Assembly: GCA_035498175.1 (NCBI GenBank) | Contig: DATKAJ010000013.1 | Coordinates: 1 to 52,902, forward strand | Length of the DNA: 52,902 nt | Reading direction: 5' to 3' | Source of the DNA: JALORV01 sp035498175 | Lineage (GTDB): Bacteria; Pseudomonadota; Gammaproteobacteria; Burkholderiales; Burkholderiaceae_F | Part shown: positions 17,559 through 25,167 of the stretch, piece by piece | Position numbering within the stretch: the stretch's first letter is position 1 | Layout of the letters: each line of letters opens with the position of its first letter | Notes under the pieces: model-generated | Database searches by the model: none | What the model saw: only the letters and a program-made list of their open reading frames with translations | What the model was told of the DNA's origin: nothing | Position numbers and translations under genes: made by a program

Positions 17559-18557
17559 TCAGCCGGCTTGTCGCCGCAGCTTGAATACGGGGACGAATCC
17601 GCCGGTTTCGATGCCGCGATAGTTGCGGATCGGTGGGCAATCGTAGACCGCCAGCGGTGTGCCGCTCGAGTCCTCGAGCACGCCAAGCTGCTGCAGCACC
17701 TCGACTGTCACCGCATGCAGCGCACGCGGGCTGCCGTCGGCGATGCGGATGGCAATACCCAGCCCCTGGCTGGCGACGCCGATGGCCTGCATGCCGTCCG
17801 CACCCGCCTTGCTGACCCAGTCCCCCGCACCGGTCTGCATCAGCGCGAGGTCGGTGCGCCGCGTGCCCGACACCAGGTCGGGGTGCCGGGTCATCGCATA
17901 GAACAGGGCAGCGAGCTCGGGCGTTTCCTGCGTCGCGATGCGCGCGTAGGTCTGCGCGAGGCGCCGCAGGGGCATCGCGAAGTTGGGGGCGCTGCAGCCG
18001 TCGATCCCCTGGGCCATAGCATCGCCGTGAACAAATCGTGCGACCGTCGTGCGGATGCGCTGCTGCAGCGGATGACCGCTGTCGAGGTAGCTCTCCAGCG
18101 GCTGCTCGTGCATCCGCGCATAGGCGAGGAATCCGGCGTGTTTGCCCGAGCAGTTGTGAAACAGTGCGCTCCATTTGGCACCAGTCGGCGGCGATGTCTC
18201 AGTGGCCGCGAAGTACCCCGGCAGGTGGCAGCCGCACTGCAGCGCCTTGTCATCGACGCCGGCCGCCGCGAGCATGCGCTGCACGATGCCGATGTGCACG
18301 GCTTCACCGCTGTGGCTGGCGCACATCAGCGCGAGCTCATGCGAACTGAATTTGTAGCGCTCAAGCCCGCCATCCTCGACGAACGGCAGCGCCTGCAGCG
18401 GCTTCAGGGCCGATCGTGTGAAGTTCAGCGCGTCGGGGTCGCCGAGCGAAGACACCAGCCGGCCCTGGGTGTCGACCACGGCGATCGAGCCGTAGTGGAC
18501 GCACTCGGTCGTGCCGCCGCGCGTCGTCTCGACCAGCGGGACGTGGCGGGGGATCAC
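17559..18557 (-). CDS. Asparaginase II family (Rhizobium etli type)
   Basis: This 332-residue protein belongs to the PF06089 asparaginase family, unrelated to E. coli AnsA/AnsB. It keeps the residues known from R. etli ReAV: the SxxK motif in RSALKPLQ, serine in SHSGEAVH, the zinc pair Cys/Lys in NCSGKHAGF and the further cysteine in GCSAPNF. It converts L-asparagine to aspartate and ammonia. No signal peptide, so probably cytoplasmic. The start GTG 18557 has GGAGG 7 bases upstream. Its GTG overlaps the TGA of a possible small upstream ORF. Confidence 0.88.
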   Translation of the reverse strand: MIPRHVPLVETTRGGTTECVHYGSIAVVDTQGRLVSSLGDPDALNFTRSALKPLQALPFVEDGGLERYKFSSHELALMCASHSGEAVHIGIVQRMLAAAGVDDKALQCGCHLPGYFAATETSPPTGAKWSALFHNCSGKHAGFLAYARMHEQPLESYLDSGHPLQQRIRTTVARFVHGDAMAQGIDGCSAPNFAMPLRRLAQTYARIATQETPELAALFYAMTRHPDLVSGTRRTDLALMQTGAGDWVSKAGADGMQAIGVASQGLGIAIRIADGSPRALHAVTVEVLQQLGVLEDSSGTPLAVYDCPPIRNYRGIETGGFVPVFKLRRQAG

Positions 18558-18778
18558 GGTCGGCCTCCGCAACGGAGCGCATCCCATCCGCGTGCAAGCT
18601 CGCCCACCGCTGCGAGCGTTCGCGCGGGATCCGATCGACGACCTGGGTCTCCCATTTGTTGTCGAAGCGTCTCTATTTGCCGAACCAGTCTTTCGCGCCA
18701 GCCCGGGACCGGGAGGCGCGATTGTACGGTGCCATTCGCGCAAAACGCTGATTTTTGCGCTGCGGCAGGCAGCGCCAC
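18554..18778 (-). CDS. Possible small ORF coupled to asparaginase
   Basis: This 74-codon frame ends in TGA that overlaps the asparaginase GTG start (GTGA), a typical coupling arrangement. The translation is Arg-rich and predicted helical (WRERLVRQIETLRQQMGDP). The start is in doubt: a TACAAT -10-like box lies inside the frame near 18712-18717, which would leave only a shorter peptide beginning at the internal Met of MGDPGRR. It may be just the GGAGG-containing 5' UTR. No homologue recognised. Confidence 0.28.
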   Translation of the reverse strand: MALPAAAQKSAFCANGTVQSRLPVPGWRERLVRQIETLRQQMGDPGRRSDPARTLAAVGELARGWDALRCGGRP

Positions 18779-18784
18779 GAACGC

Positions 18785-19588
18785 CTAGGCCGCCTGGCCC
18801 TTGTCGCGCTCGATCAGGGCGTACGCCGAGTGGTTGTGGATAGACTCGAAGTTCTCGGCTTCGACCGTGTAGCTGCACACGCGGGGGTCGGCGTCGAGCA
18901 CGACGGCGACGTCGCGCACTACGTCCTCAACGAACTTCGGGTTGTCGTAGGCGCGTTCGGTCACGTACTTCTCGTCGGTGCGCTTCAGCAGGCCCCAGAT
19001 TTCGCAGGACGAGGCATCCTCGGCGATGCGGATCTGCTCTTCGACCGGCATGTCGGCCTCGAGCACGAGCGCGAGCGTCAGGTGGGCGCGCTGGTTATGG
19101 GCGCCATAGTCGGCCACCTTCTTGCTGCACGGACAGAGGCTGGTGACGGGCACCACGACGGTCTGCCGGTAGCGGGTCGCAGAGCCGCGCCGCTCGATTG
19201 CGAGCGCCAGTTGGTAGTCCATCAGGCTTTCCACCCCTGAAACCGGCGCGGTTTTCAGCACGAAGTACGGCAGGCGCAGATCGATCGTGCCGTCAATGGC
19301 ATCGAGCTTTTGGAGCATGCGCTCGAGCAGCGCGTGAACCGAGGCGCGCGACAGCGGCTCACGATGGCTTTGCAGGACATCGATGAAGCGCGACATGTGC
19401 GTGCCCTTCTGCTGCGGGGGCAGCGCGACGAACATGTCCACCGAGGCGACCGTCGGTTGCGGGCCGCGCGCGGTCGCCACCATCATCGGGTGCGTCAGCG
19501 ACTTCACGCCGACCCGCTGGATTGCGAGATTGCGCAGGTCGCCCGCGGACTGCACGTCCGGCAGGTAAAGGGAATCGGGGGCGTTCAT
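18785..19588 (-). CDS. folE2: GTP cyclohydrolase FolE2
   Basis: FolE2 (GTP cyclohydrolase IB) makes 7,8-dihydroneopterin triphosphate from GTP at the head of folate and queuosine synthesis. The 267-residue protein has the signature LCPCSKKVADYGAHNQRAHL, with the catalytic cysteine, and ENFESIHNHSAYA near the C-terminus. The family works without zinc, using Mn or other metals, and is often induced by zinc shortage. No Zur box is evident upstream. It lies 58 bp after the glutathione peroxidase gene on the same strand. Confidence 0.94.
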   Translation of the reverse strand: MNAPDSLYLPDVQSAGDLRNLAIQRVGVKSLTHPMMVATARGPQPTVASVDMFVALPPQQKGTHMSRFIDVLQSHREPLSRASVHALLERMLQKLDAIDGTIDLRLPYFVLKTAPVSGVESLMDYQLALAIERRGSATRYRQTVVVPVTSLCPCSKKVADYGAHNQRAHLTLALVLEADMPVEEQIRIAEDASSCEIWGLLKRTDEKYVTERAYDNPKFVEDVVRDVAVVLDADPRVCSYTVEAENFESIHNHSAYALIERDKGQAA

Positions 19589-19646
19589 CAGACCGCTATT
19601 GTCGCCGAACTTGCATATGGCCCACGGCGGGGCCGCGCGCGGCGGC

Positions 19647-20207
19647 CTATTTGCCGAGCAGGGCCTCGATCTGGCCGGTCAGGCGCGGGTCGAGCGGCTC
19701 GACCTGGCTCGGGTACGAGGCGATCACCTTGCCGTCGCGGCCGATCAGGTACTTGTGGAAGTTCCATTTCGGCGCCTGGCCGGTGTCGCGACTCAGCGCA
19801 GCAAAGAGCGGATTTGCGCCGGAGCCCTTCACCGAGCTCTTGCCGAACATCGGAAATTTCACGCCGTAGGTGTTGTAGCAGAACTCGGCAATGTCCTTGT
19901 TGTTGTCCTTCTCCTGGTTGCCGAAGTCGCCAGATGGAAAACCGAGGATCGTGAAGCCGCGCTTCGCGTACTGCGCGTAGAGATTCTCGAGCCCCTCGTA
20001 CTGCGGCGTGAAGCCGCAGTAGCTCGCCGTATTGACCACCAGAATGACCTGGCCGCTGTACTGGCACAGGTTCTGGGGCGAGTCGTCCTGCAGCTTCGGG
20101 AAGGTGGTGTTCAGCAGCACCGGGCAGGTCTGTGCCGAGGCCGAAGTGACGAGCATCTCCGTGGCGAGCAGGACTGCCACGGTAAGCGAGCGTGCGAGCA
20201 GCGACAT
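19647..20207 (-). CDS. Exported glutathione-peroxidase-like protein
   Basis: This 186-residue protein has a signal peptide (1-26, ending SASA-Q) and a thioredoxin-fold peroxidase domain. The catalytic set is C64 in TASYCGFTPQY, Q98 in FGNQE and W148-N149 in KWNFHKYL. It uses cysteine, not selenocysteine. Such proteins usually reduce hydroperoxides with thioredoxin-like partners rather than glutathione. The usual FPCNQF motif is changed to FPSGDF, so the second, resolving-type cysteine is absent from that loop. ATG 20207 is chosen because the signal peptide begins there. Confidence 0.9.
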   Translation of the reverse strand: MSLLARSLTVAVLLATEMLVTSASAQTCPVLLNTTFPKLQDDSPQNLCQYSGQVILVVNTASYCGFTPQYEGLENLYAQYAKRGFTILGFPSGDFGNQEKDNNKDIAEFCYNTYGVKFPMFGKSSVKGSGANPLFAALSRDTGQAPKWNFHKYLIGRDGKVIASYPSQVEPLDPRLTGQIEALLGK

Positions 20208-20285
20208 GATTGCTAGAGCTGAGGGAGTTGGGAGGTCATGATCCCAAGAGCGCGACCGGCGTGTCAATCGCGACCGGGACGCGCT

Positions 20286-20306
20286 GATGCGGGACAATGC
20301 CGCATC
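20286..20306. repeat. Inverted repeat in the gpx/SDR divergent spacer
   Basis: GATGCGG and CCGCATC are perfect 7-bp arms around GACAATG, which includes a -10-like GACAAT. It lies 23 bases before the SDR ATG, where a repressor could block the promoter. Function unknown. Confidence 0.4.
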
Positions 20307-20328
20307 GAATTCGCCGACAGGATCGGTC

Positions 20329-21111
20329 ATGAGACTCGCCAACCGGGTTGCCATCGTCACGGGTGCGGCGCAGGGGATCGGGGCGGCGTGCGCGCGGCTG
20401 TTTGCCGAGGAGAGCGCGCGTGTCGTCGTCGCCGACACCAACGAAGTGGGCGGCGCCGCCCTGGTGAAGGACATTGCAGCGCGTGGCGGCACTGCGATGT
20501 TCCGCCGCGCCGATGTCGGCTCGAAGGCGGACTGTGAAGCCCTGGTCGACCACGCGGTCTCGCACTTCGGTGCGCTCGACATCCTCGTCAACAACGCGGG
20601 CATCATCCACGCAGCCGATTTTCTCGATCTCGGCGAGGACGACTTCGACCGCGTGCTGCGCGTCAATGTCAAGGGCGCGTTTCTGTGCGGGCAGGCCGCC
20701 GCACGGCAGATGGCACATCAGGCGGCGCGCGCGGACGGGCAGCGCGGCGTGATCGTCAACATGTCGAGCGTCAATGCCGTGCTCGCGATCGCCAACCAGG
20801 TGCCCTACACGGTCAGCAAGGGCGCACTCAACCAGTTGACGAAGGTGATGGCGCTGGCGCTGGCGCCGCAGGGGATCCGGGTCGTCGGCATCGGCCCGGG
20901 TTCGATCGCCACCGAGATGCTGAAGAACGCGGTGATGACCAACGACGCGGCGCGGCAGCGGATCCTGTCGCGCACTCCGCTGGGCCGCCTGGGCGAACCG
21001 GACGAGATCGCGCGCGTCGCCCTGTTCCTCGCCAGCGACGATGCCTCGTATCTCACCGGCACGACGCTTTATCCGGATGGCGGACGCCTCGCCCTGAACT
21101 ACGTGATGTAG
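20329..21111 (+). CDS. SDR-family oxidoreductase
   Basis: This 260-residue classical SDR has TGAAQGIG (11-18), D36 after the second strand (NAD preference), NNAG (88-91), catalytic S147, Y160 and K164, and a C-terminal YPDGGRLALNYV. It resembles glucose/3-oxoacyl dehydrogenases; the substrate is unknown. ATG 20329 follows an AGGA sequence. ATG 20287 is 14 codons upstream and less likely. It is followed 13 bp later by an MFS transporter on the same strand. Confidence 0.9.
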   Translation: MRLANRVAIVTGAAQGIGAACARLFAEESARVVVADTNEVGGAALVKDIAARGGTAMFRRADVGSKADCEALVDHAVSHFGALDILVNNAGIIHAADFLDLGEDDFDRVLRVNVKGAFLCGQAAARQMAHQAARADGQRGVIVNMSSVNAVLAIANQVPYTVSKGALNQLTKVMALALAPQGIRVVGIGPGSIATEMLKNAVMTNDAARQRILSRTPLGRLGEPDEIARVALFLASDDASYLTGTTLYPDGGRLALNYVM

Positions 21112-21124
21112 GCGGACAGACGCC

Positions 21125-22348
21125 GTGCAGTCGTCGCGCCACGAGCAGTGGATGCTCGTCACGCTAGCGGCCATCCAGTTCACGGCCACGCTCGACTTCA
21201 TGGTGATGATGCCGCTGGCGCCGCAGTTCACGCGGATCTTCGGCCTCAGTGCGCGCGAGTTCGGGTTCCTGATCTCCGCCTACACCTTTGCTGCCGCCGC
21301 GGCGGGGATCGTGACCTCGCTGTTCGTTGATCGTTTCGATCGCAGGCAACTGCTGCTCGCTGTCTACCTCGGGTTCGTCGGAGCGGCGCTCGCGACGACG
21401 GCCGCGCCGTCGTACCCGCTGCTGCTGCTGGCCCGGGCGCTTGCCGGAATCTTCGGCGGCGTGCTGGGCGGCCTCATTTTCACAATCATTGGCGATGCTG
21501 TGCCGGAATCACGGCGCGGCCGCGCCACGGGAATCGTGATGACTTCGTTCTCCGTGGCCACGGTGGCCGGTGTGCCGCTCGCACTGGTGTTGACGAACCT
21601 GATCGGCTGGCGCGCGGCGTTCGGCCTCGTTGCGGTGCTCGGAATCGCTGCTGGACTCACCGCGCGCCGCACGCTGCCCGAGGCGCGGCACGCCGGCGCA
21701 CGCGCCGGACGCGGCGTCTGGACCGAGTTCCGCAGCACGCTGATGTTTCCCAACCATCTGCGTGCGTTTTTGTTCACGCTGCTGATGATGCTCTCCGGTT
21801 TCAGCGTGATCCCGTACGTCAGCCTCTACATCACGTCGAACGCCGGCGTCGCGGAACGCGACCTGCCGTGGATCTACCTGGTCGGCGGCATGGCGACCTT
21901 CTTCACGGCGCGCTGGATCGGTCGCTGGGCCGACCGCGCCGGCAAGCGCCGCGCCTACCGCAAAATCGCCTGGGTGTCGCTCATACCGCTGGTCGCGATC
22001 ACGCATGCCCCGATACTGCCGCTGGCGGCGGTGCTGCTGCTGACGACGCTGTTCTTTGTCTTTGTCTCGGGGCGGATGGTGCCGGCGATGGCGATCGTGA
22101 CGAGCGCGGCCCGGCCCGGTGCCCGCGGCGCGTTCATGGCGCTGAACAGCGCGGTACTGCAGATCGGATCGGGTGTTGCGGCCACGCTCAGTGGCGCGAT
22201 CGTTCAGCGCAGCGCATCGGGCGCGCTGATGAACTACAACTGGGTCGGCTACGTCGCGGTCGCCGCGACGCTGATTGCGATCGCCTGGGTCGGCACGGTG
22301 CGTTCACTCGACGCACCGACCTCCAATATCGGACCGTCGGCGCGCTAG
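21125..22348 (+). CDS. MFS transporter
   Basis: This is a 407-residue major facilitator with 12 predicted helices. It shows FVDRFDRRQLLL between helices 2 and 3 (motif A-like) and ESRRGRATGIV between helices 4 and 5. It resembles the drug:H+ antiporter-1/AraJ-like group. Substrate unknown. It starts at GTG 21125, 13 bp after the SDR gene, and may be co-transcribed with it. Its last 4 bases overlap the convergent phaM stop. Confidence 0.9.
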   Translation: MQSSRHEQWMLVTLAAIQFTATLDFMVMMPLAPQFTRIFGLSAREFGFLISAYTFAAAAAGIVTSLFVDRFDRRQLLLAVYLGFVGAALATTAAPSYPLLLLARALAGIFGGVLGGLIFTIIGDAVPESRRGRATGIVMTSFSVATVAGVPLALVLTNLIGWRAAFGLVAVLGIAAGLTARRTLPEARHAGARAGRGVWTEFRSTLMFPNHLRAFLFTLLMMLSGFSVIPYVSLYITSNAGVAERDLPWIYLVGGMATFFTARWIGRWADRAGKRRAYRKIAWVSLIPLVAITHAPILPLAAVLLLTTLFFVFVSGRMVPAMAIVTSAARPGARGAFMALNSAVLQIGSGVAATLSGAIVQRSASGALMNYNWVGYVAVAATLIAIAWVGTVRSLDAPTSNIGPSAR

Positions 22349-22965
22349 CGCGGCTTGCGCCGGCGGGACCCGACCGGCTTGGTCTTCTCTTCGGCCTTGT
22401 TCTCGCCCGCACCCGCGGCGATGTGCGCGAACTGGTGCTGCAGGGCCTGCCACCACGCCGCCGGATTGAGTGCGTCCTCTGCCAGCGAAGGGGCGGGCTC
22501 CTCTGCGGGCTTGCGCCGGCGCGTGCGTTGCGCCGGTGCGGTCTCGGGTGCGGCCGGCGCCGGCGGCGTATCCATGACGGACCGGAACTCTGGCGTGGGC
22601 GTGGGCCGCGGCACTCTGGGTGGCGATGCCTCGGATGCACCGACGATCGGCGCCAGCATCGCTCCACCGATGCCCTTCAGCGTCGCGATCGTCGCGCGCT
22701 GGACTTCGAGCGTCTGGATCGTGGTGCGCAGCATTCCAGCGTTTAGTTCCAGCCATTTCTCGACCGCGCGCAGGTCGGCGATGCGCTTGTCGAGCTCATC
22801 CACGTCCACGGTCGGCGCCAGCATGCTCGGCATCCGCTGCGGCATGCCCGTGAGCGCGGCCAGGCTGCCGGGCGTCGGCATTCCCATGTTGCCCCACATC
22901 TTCTGCATGAAATCCAGCGTCTCGCCCATGGCGTTGAACGGGGACGCTGCAGGCTTGTTGACCAT
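22345..22965 (-). CDS. phaM: PhaM-type PHA granule regulator
   Basis: This 206-residue protein matches PhaM of Ralstonia, which binds PHA synthase and DNA and activates granule formation. It has an N-terminal helical region with MGETLDFMQKMWGNMG, the VDVDELDKRIADLRAVEKWL coiled-coil part (about 54-73), a Pro-rich middle with an RTRRRKP basic patch, and a Lys/Arg-rich C-terminus (EEKTKPVGSRRRKPR) for DNA binding. The start ATG 22965 has AAGGAA 6 bases upstream. It is 25 bp downstream of the FAH gene. No PHA synthase is in the window. Confidence 0.88.
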   Translation of the reverse strand: MVNKPAASPFNAMGETLDFMQKMWGNMGMPTPGSLAALTGMPQRMPSMLAPTVDVDELDKRIADLRAVEKWLELNAGMLRTTIQTLEVQRATIATLKGIGGAMLAPIVGASEASPPRVPRPTPTPEFRSVMDTPPAPAAPETAPAQRTRRRKPAEEPAPSLAEDALNPAAWWQALQHQFAHIAAGAGENKAEEKTKPVGSRRRKPR

Positions 22966-22990
22966 GGCATTTCCTTTCGCGACGGCGGTA

Positions 22991-23980
22991 TCAGCGGCGT
23001 GGCAGCCCGGCGACCCGCTGGTCGATTGCACCGAAGATCGACTGGCCATTTTCATCGAACATTTCGATGCGGACGCGGTCTCCGTATTTCATGAAGGGTG
23101 TGGTTGCGGCGCCGGATTCGATCATCTCGAGGCTGCGCTTTTCGGCAATGCAGCAGTAACCGCGGCTGCGATCCAGATTGGATACGGTTCCCGAGCCGAT
23201 GATCGACCCTGCGCCGAGGCGGCGCGTGCGCGCCACGTGCGCAATCAACTGTGCGAAGTCGAACGTCATGTCGTCGCCGGCGTTGGGCTCGCCCACCTTG
23301 CGCTCGTTCCAGTGCACCACCAGCGGCCGATGCACCTTGGCACCACGCCACGCGCCGCCCAGTTCGTCCGGCGTCACGGCGACCGGAGAAAAGGCGCTGG
23401 CCGGCTTGCTCTGGAAGAACCCGAAACCCTTTGCGAGTTCGGCGGGAATCAGGTTGCGCAGGCTGACATCGTTCACCAGCATCAGCAGCCGCGCGTGGCC
23501 CGCGGCGGACGCGGGAGGCGTGCCCATCGCGACGTCGTCGGTGATCACCGCGACCTCGGCCTCGAAGTCGATGCCAAAGTCTTCGCTCGGGCATACGATG
23601 TCGTCGCGCGGTCCGAGCAGATCATCGGAGCCCCCCTGGTACATCAGCGGATCGGTCCAGAAGGAGGGCGGCATCTCGGCCCCACGCGCCTTGCGCACCA
23701 GTTCGACATGGTTCACGTACGCCGAGCCGTCGGCCCACTGGTATGCGCGCGGCAGGGGCGCCATCGCAGCCTGCGGCTCGAACCGGAACGCGTGCCGGGC
23801 GCGACCCTCGTTCAGTGTCTGGTACAGGTCGTCGAGCTGCGGTGCGATGAAGTTCCAGTCGTCGAGCGCATGCTGTAGTCGCCCCGCGATGCTCGACGCA
23901 TGGTGCGCCAGGGACAGGTCGCGTGACACGACGATGAGCGCGCCGTCGCGCGAGCCATCCTTCAATGTGGCGAGCTTCAT
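22991..23980 (-). CDS. Fumarylacetoacetate hydrolase family protein
   Basis: This 329-residue FAH-superfamily enzyme cleaves C-C bonds in fumarylacetoacetate-like acids. Metal ligands are expected in GIDFEAEVAVI (E140, E142) and ITDDVAMG. KGFGFFQSKP and GSIIGSGTVSNLD are family signatures of the catalytic domain. It is similar to the group near tyrosine or gentisate catabolism genes, but no such genes are adjacent. ATG 23980 is chosen from family alignment; the upstream ATG at 24244 would add 88 unrelated residues. Confidence 0.9.
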   Translation of the reverse strand: MKLATLKDGSRDGALIVVSRDLSLAHHASSIAGRLQHALDDWNFIAPQLDDLYQTLNEGRARHAFRFEPQAAMAPLPRAYQWADGSAYVNHVELVRKARGAEMPPSFWTDPLMYQGGSDDLLGPRDDIVCPSEDFGIDFEAEVAVITDDVAMGTPPASAAGHARLLMLVNDVSLRNLIPAELAKGFGFFQSKPASAFSPVAVTPDELGGAWRGAKVHRPLVVHWNERKVGEPNAGDDMTFDFAQLIAHVARTRRLGAGSIIGSGTVSNLDRSRGYCCIAEKRSLEMIESGAATTPFMKYGDRVRIEMFDENGQSIFGAIDQRVAGLPRR

Positions 23981-24052
23981 CCGGCGATTGCAGGGCAGGG
24001 AAGCCGGTATCTTAGCGGCGGGAATCCGAAGCGCGTGATGGGATGACGCTGG

Positions 24053-25153
24053 ATGACGATGCGACGGCGCGAAGCTAGCGCTCTGCCGGGGCGCTGGCGC
24101 CGCGGCGGCGTCGTGCTCGCCCTCGTGCTGCTGATGCACGCTTTCGCGCTCTTCGGTGTCCGCCGCGAACTCGCGCTCGCGACTCCGTCGACACCGACTC
24201 AACGCACGCTGTCGATCGCGCTGCTGAAACCGCCGCCGCCACAACGGCTGAGTGCGCCGGCGCCGGCGGCAGTCACGGGAACGCCGCTGCAGCGGACGCG
24301 GACGGCCCGCGCACCGTCGATATCGGCGCCGCCGCCGACCCCTGCACCTGCGCCGCCGCCCAACCCTGTGGCGCCGGTCGAGCCTGCGCCCCCGCCCGAG
24401 CCGCCGGCGCCGGTGGCCACCGAGCCGCCCGCAAGGCCTTCGACGCTTCCGCCGGGCATCGAGCAGGTGGCCACGCAGGGACGCATCGCCTACCGGACGA
24501 CCTATACGCGTCTGCGTGGGCTCGAGGCGTTGACCTACGTCGACTGGTTGGTCGATCTCGAAAACGGCCGCTACGAACTCTGGTTGCGGACTGTGGATCC
24601 GCCGGGGCTGCTCGACCTGCGCTCGACCGGCGAGCTGAAGCCGTTCGGGATCGCGCCGGTGCGCTATCTCGAGCGCATCGACGTGGCGAACCGCGAGCTT
24701 TCGGTGGACTTCGACTGGTCGCGCCGCATCGTGCGTTTTTCAGGTCGCGGCGCCGGCGAGCCCGCACCATTCGACGACGGCACGCAGGATCCGCTGTCGC
24801 TGCAGTTTCACCTGCCGCTGCTGGCACAGGCTTATCCGTGGCGATTCACGCCCGGAGCCCTGATCACGTTCCAGGTCGCGCGGCGCAAGGTCGAGAGTTA
24901 CACCTTCGCGGTCGACGGTTTCGAGCCGATGACGATCCAGGGCCGGGTGGTCCACACGCTGAAGATCGTGCGGCCGAAATCTCCGGAGTCGAACCGCGGT
25001 GTCGAGTTCTGGCTGGCTCCGGACTTCGACTGGATCCCGGTGCGGTTGCGCTTCGTCGATACCAACAACGAGGTCTGGGACAGCGTGATCGCGCACTTGC
25101 CGGGCACCGAACCTCCGGCCGCCCCGATCCAGCAGGACAGGGTCGGTCCCTAG
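24053..25153 (+). CDS. DUF3108-domain membrane-anchored protein
   Basis: This 366-residue protein has a basic N-terminus, one transmembrane helix (about 19-36), a long Pro/Ala-rich linker (about 60-135) and a C-terminal DUF3108 beta-rich domain, with IAYRTTYTRLRGLEAL at its start and VEFWLAPDFDWIPVRLR near its end. The domain would face the periplasm, and the linker could span part of it, as in TonB-like proteins. Function is unknown. It converges on the large oxidoreductase gene, 14 bp apart. Confidence 0.85.
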   Translation: MTMRRREASALPGRWRRGGVVLALVLLMHAFALFGVRRELALATPSTPTQRTLSIALLKPPPPQRLSAPAPAAVTGTPLQRTRTARAPSISAPPPTPAPAPPPNPVAPVEPAPPPEPPAPVATEPPARPSTLPPGIEQVATQGRIAYRTTYTRLRGLEALTYVDWLVDLENGRYELWLRTVDPPGLLDLRSTGELKPFGIAPVRYLERIDVANRELSVDFDWSRRIVRFSGRGAGEPAPFDDGTQDPLSLQFHLPLLAQAYPWRFTPGALITFQVARRKVESYTFAVDGFEPMTIQGRVVHTLKIVRPKSPESNRGVEFWLAPDFDWIPVRLRFVDTNNEVWDSVIAHLPGTEPPAAPIQQDRVGP

Positions 25154-25167
25154 CGAACCGCGGCGCT

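Noticed and set aside
17385..18788. A 467-codon plus-strand ORF opposite asparaginase
   Set aside because: It is antisense to two genes with clear catalytic motifs and has none itself.
19647..20207. A selenocysteine glutathione peroxidase
   Set aside because: The catalytic residue is an ordinary Cys codon (TGC), with no in-frame TGA or SECIS-like structure.
22355..23878. A 507-codon plus-strand ORF opposite phaM and the FAH gene
   Set aside because: It spans two convincing minus-strand genes and their ribosome-binding sites. The translation is Arg/Ala/His-rich and lacks motifs.
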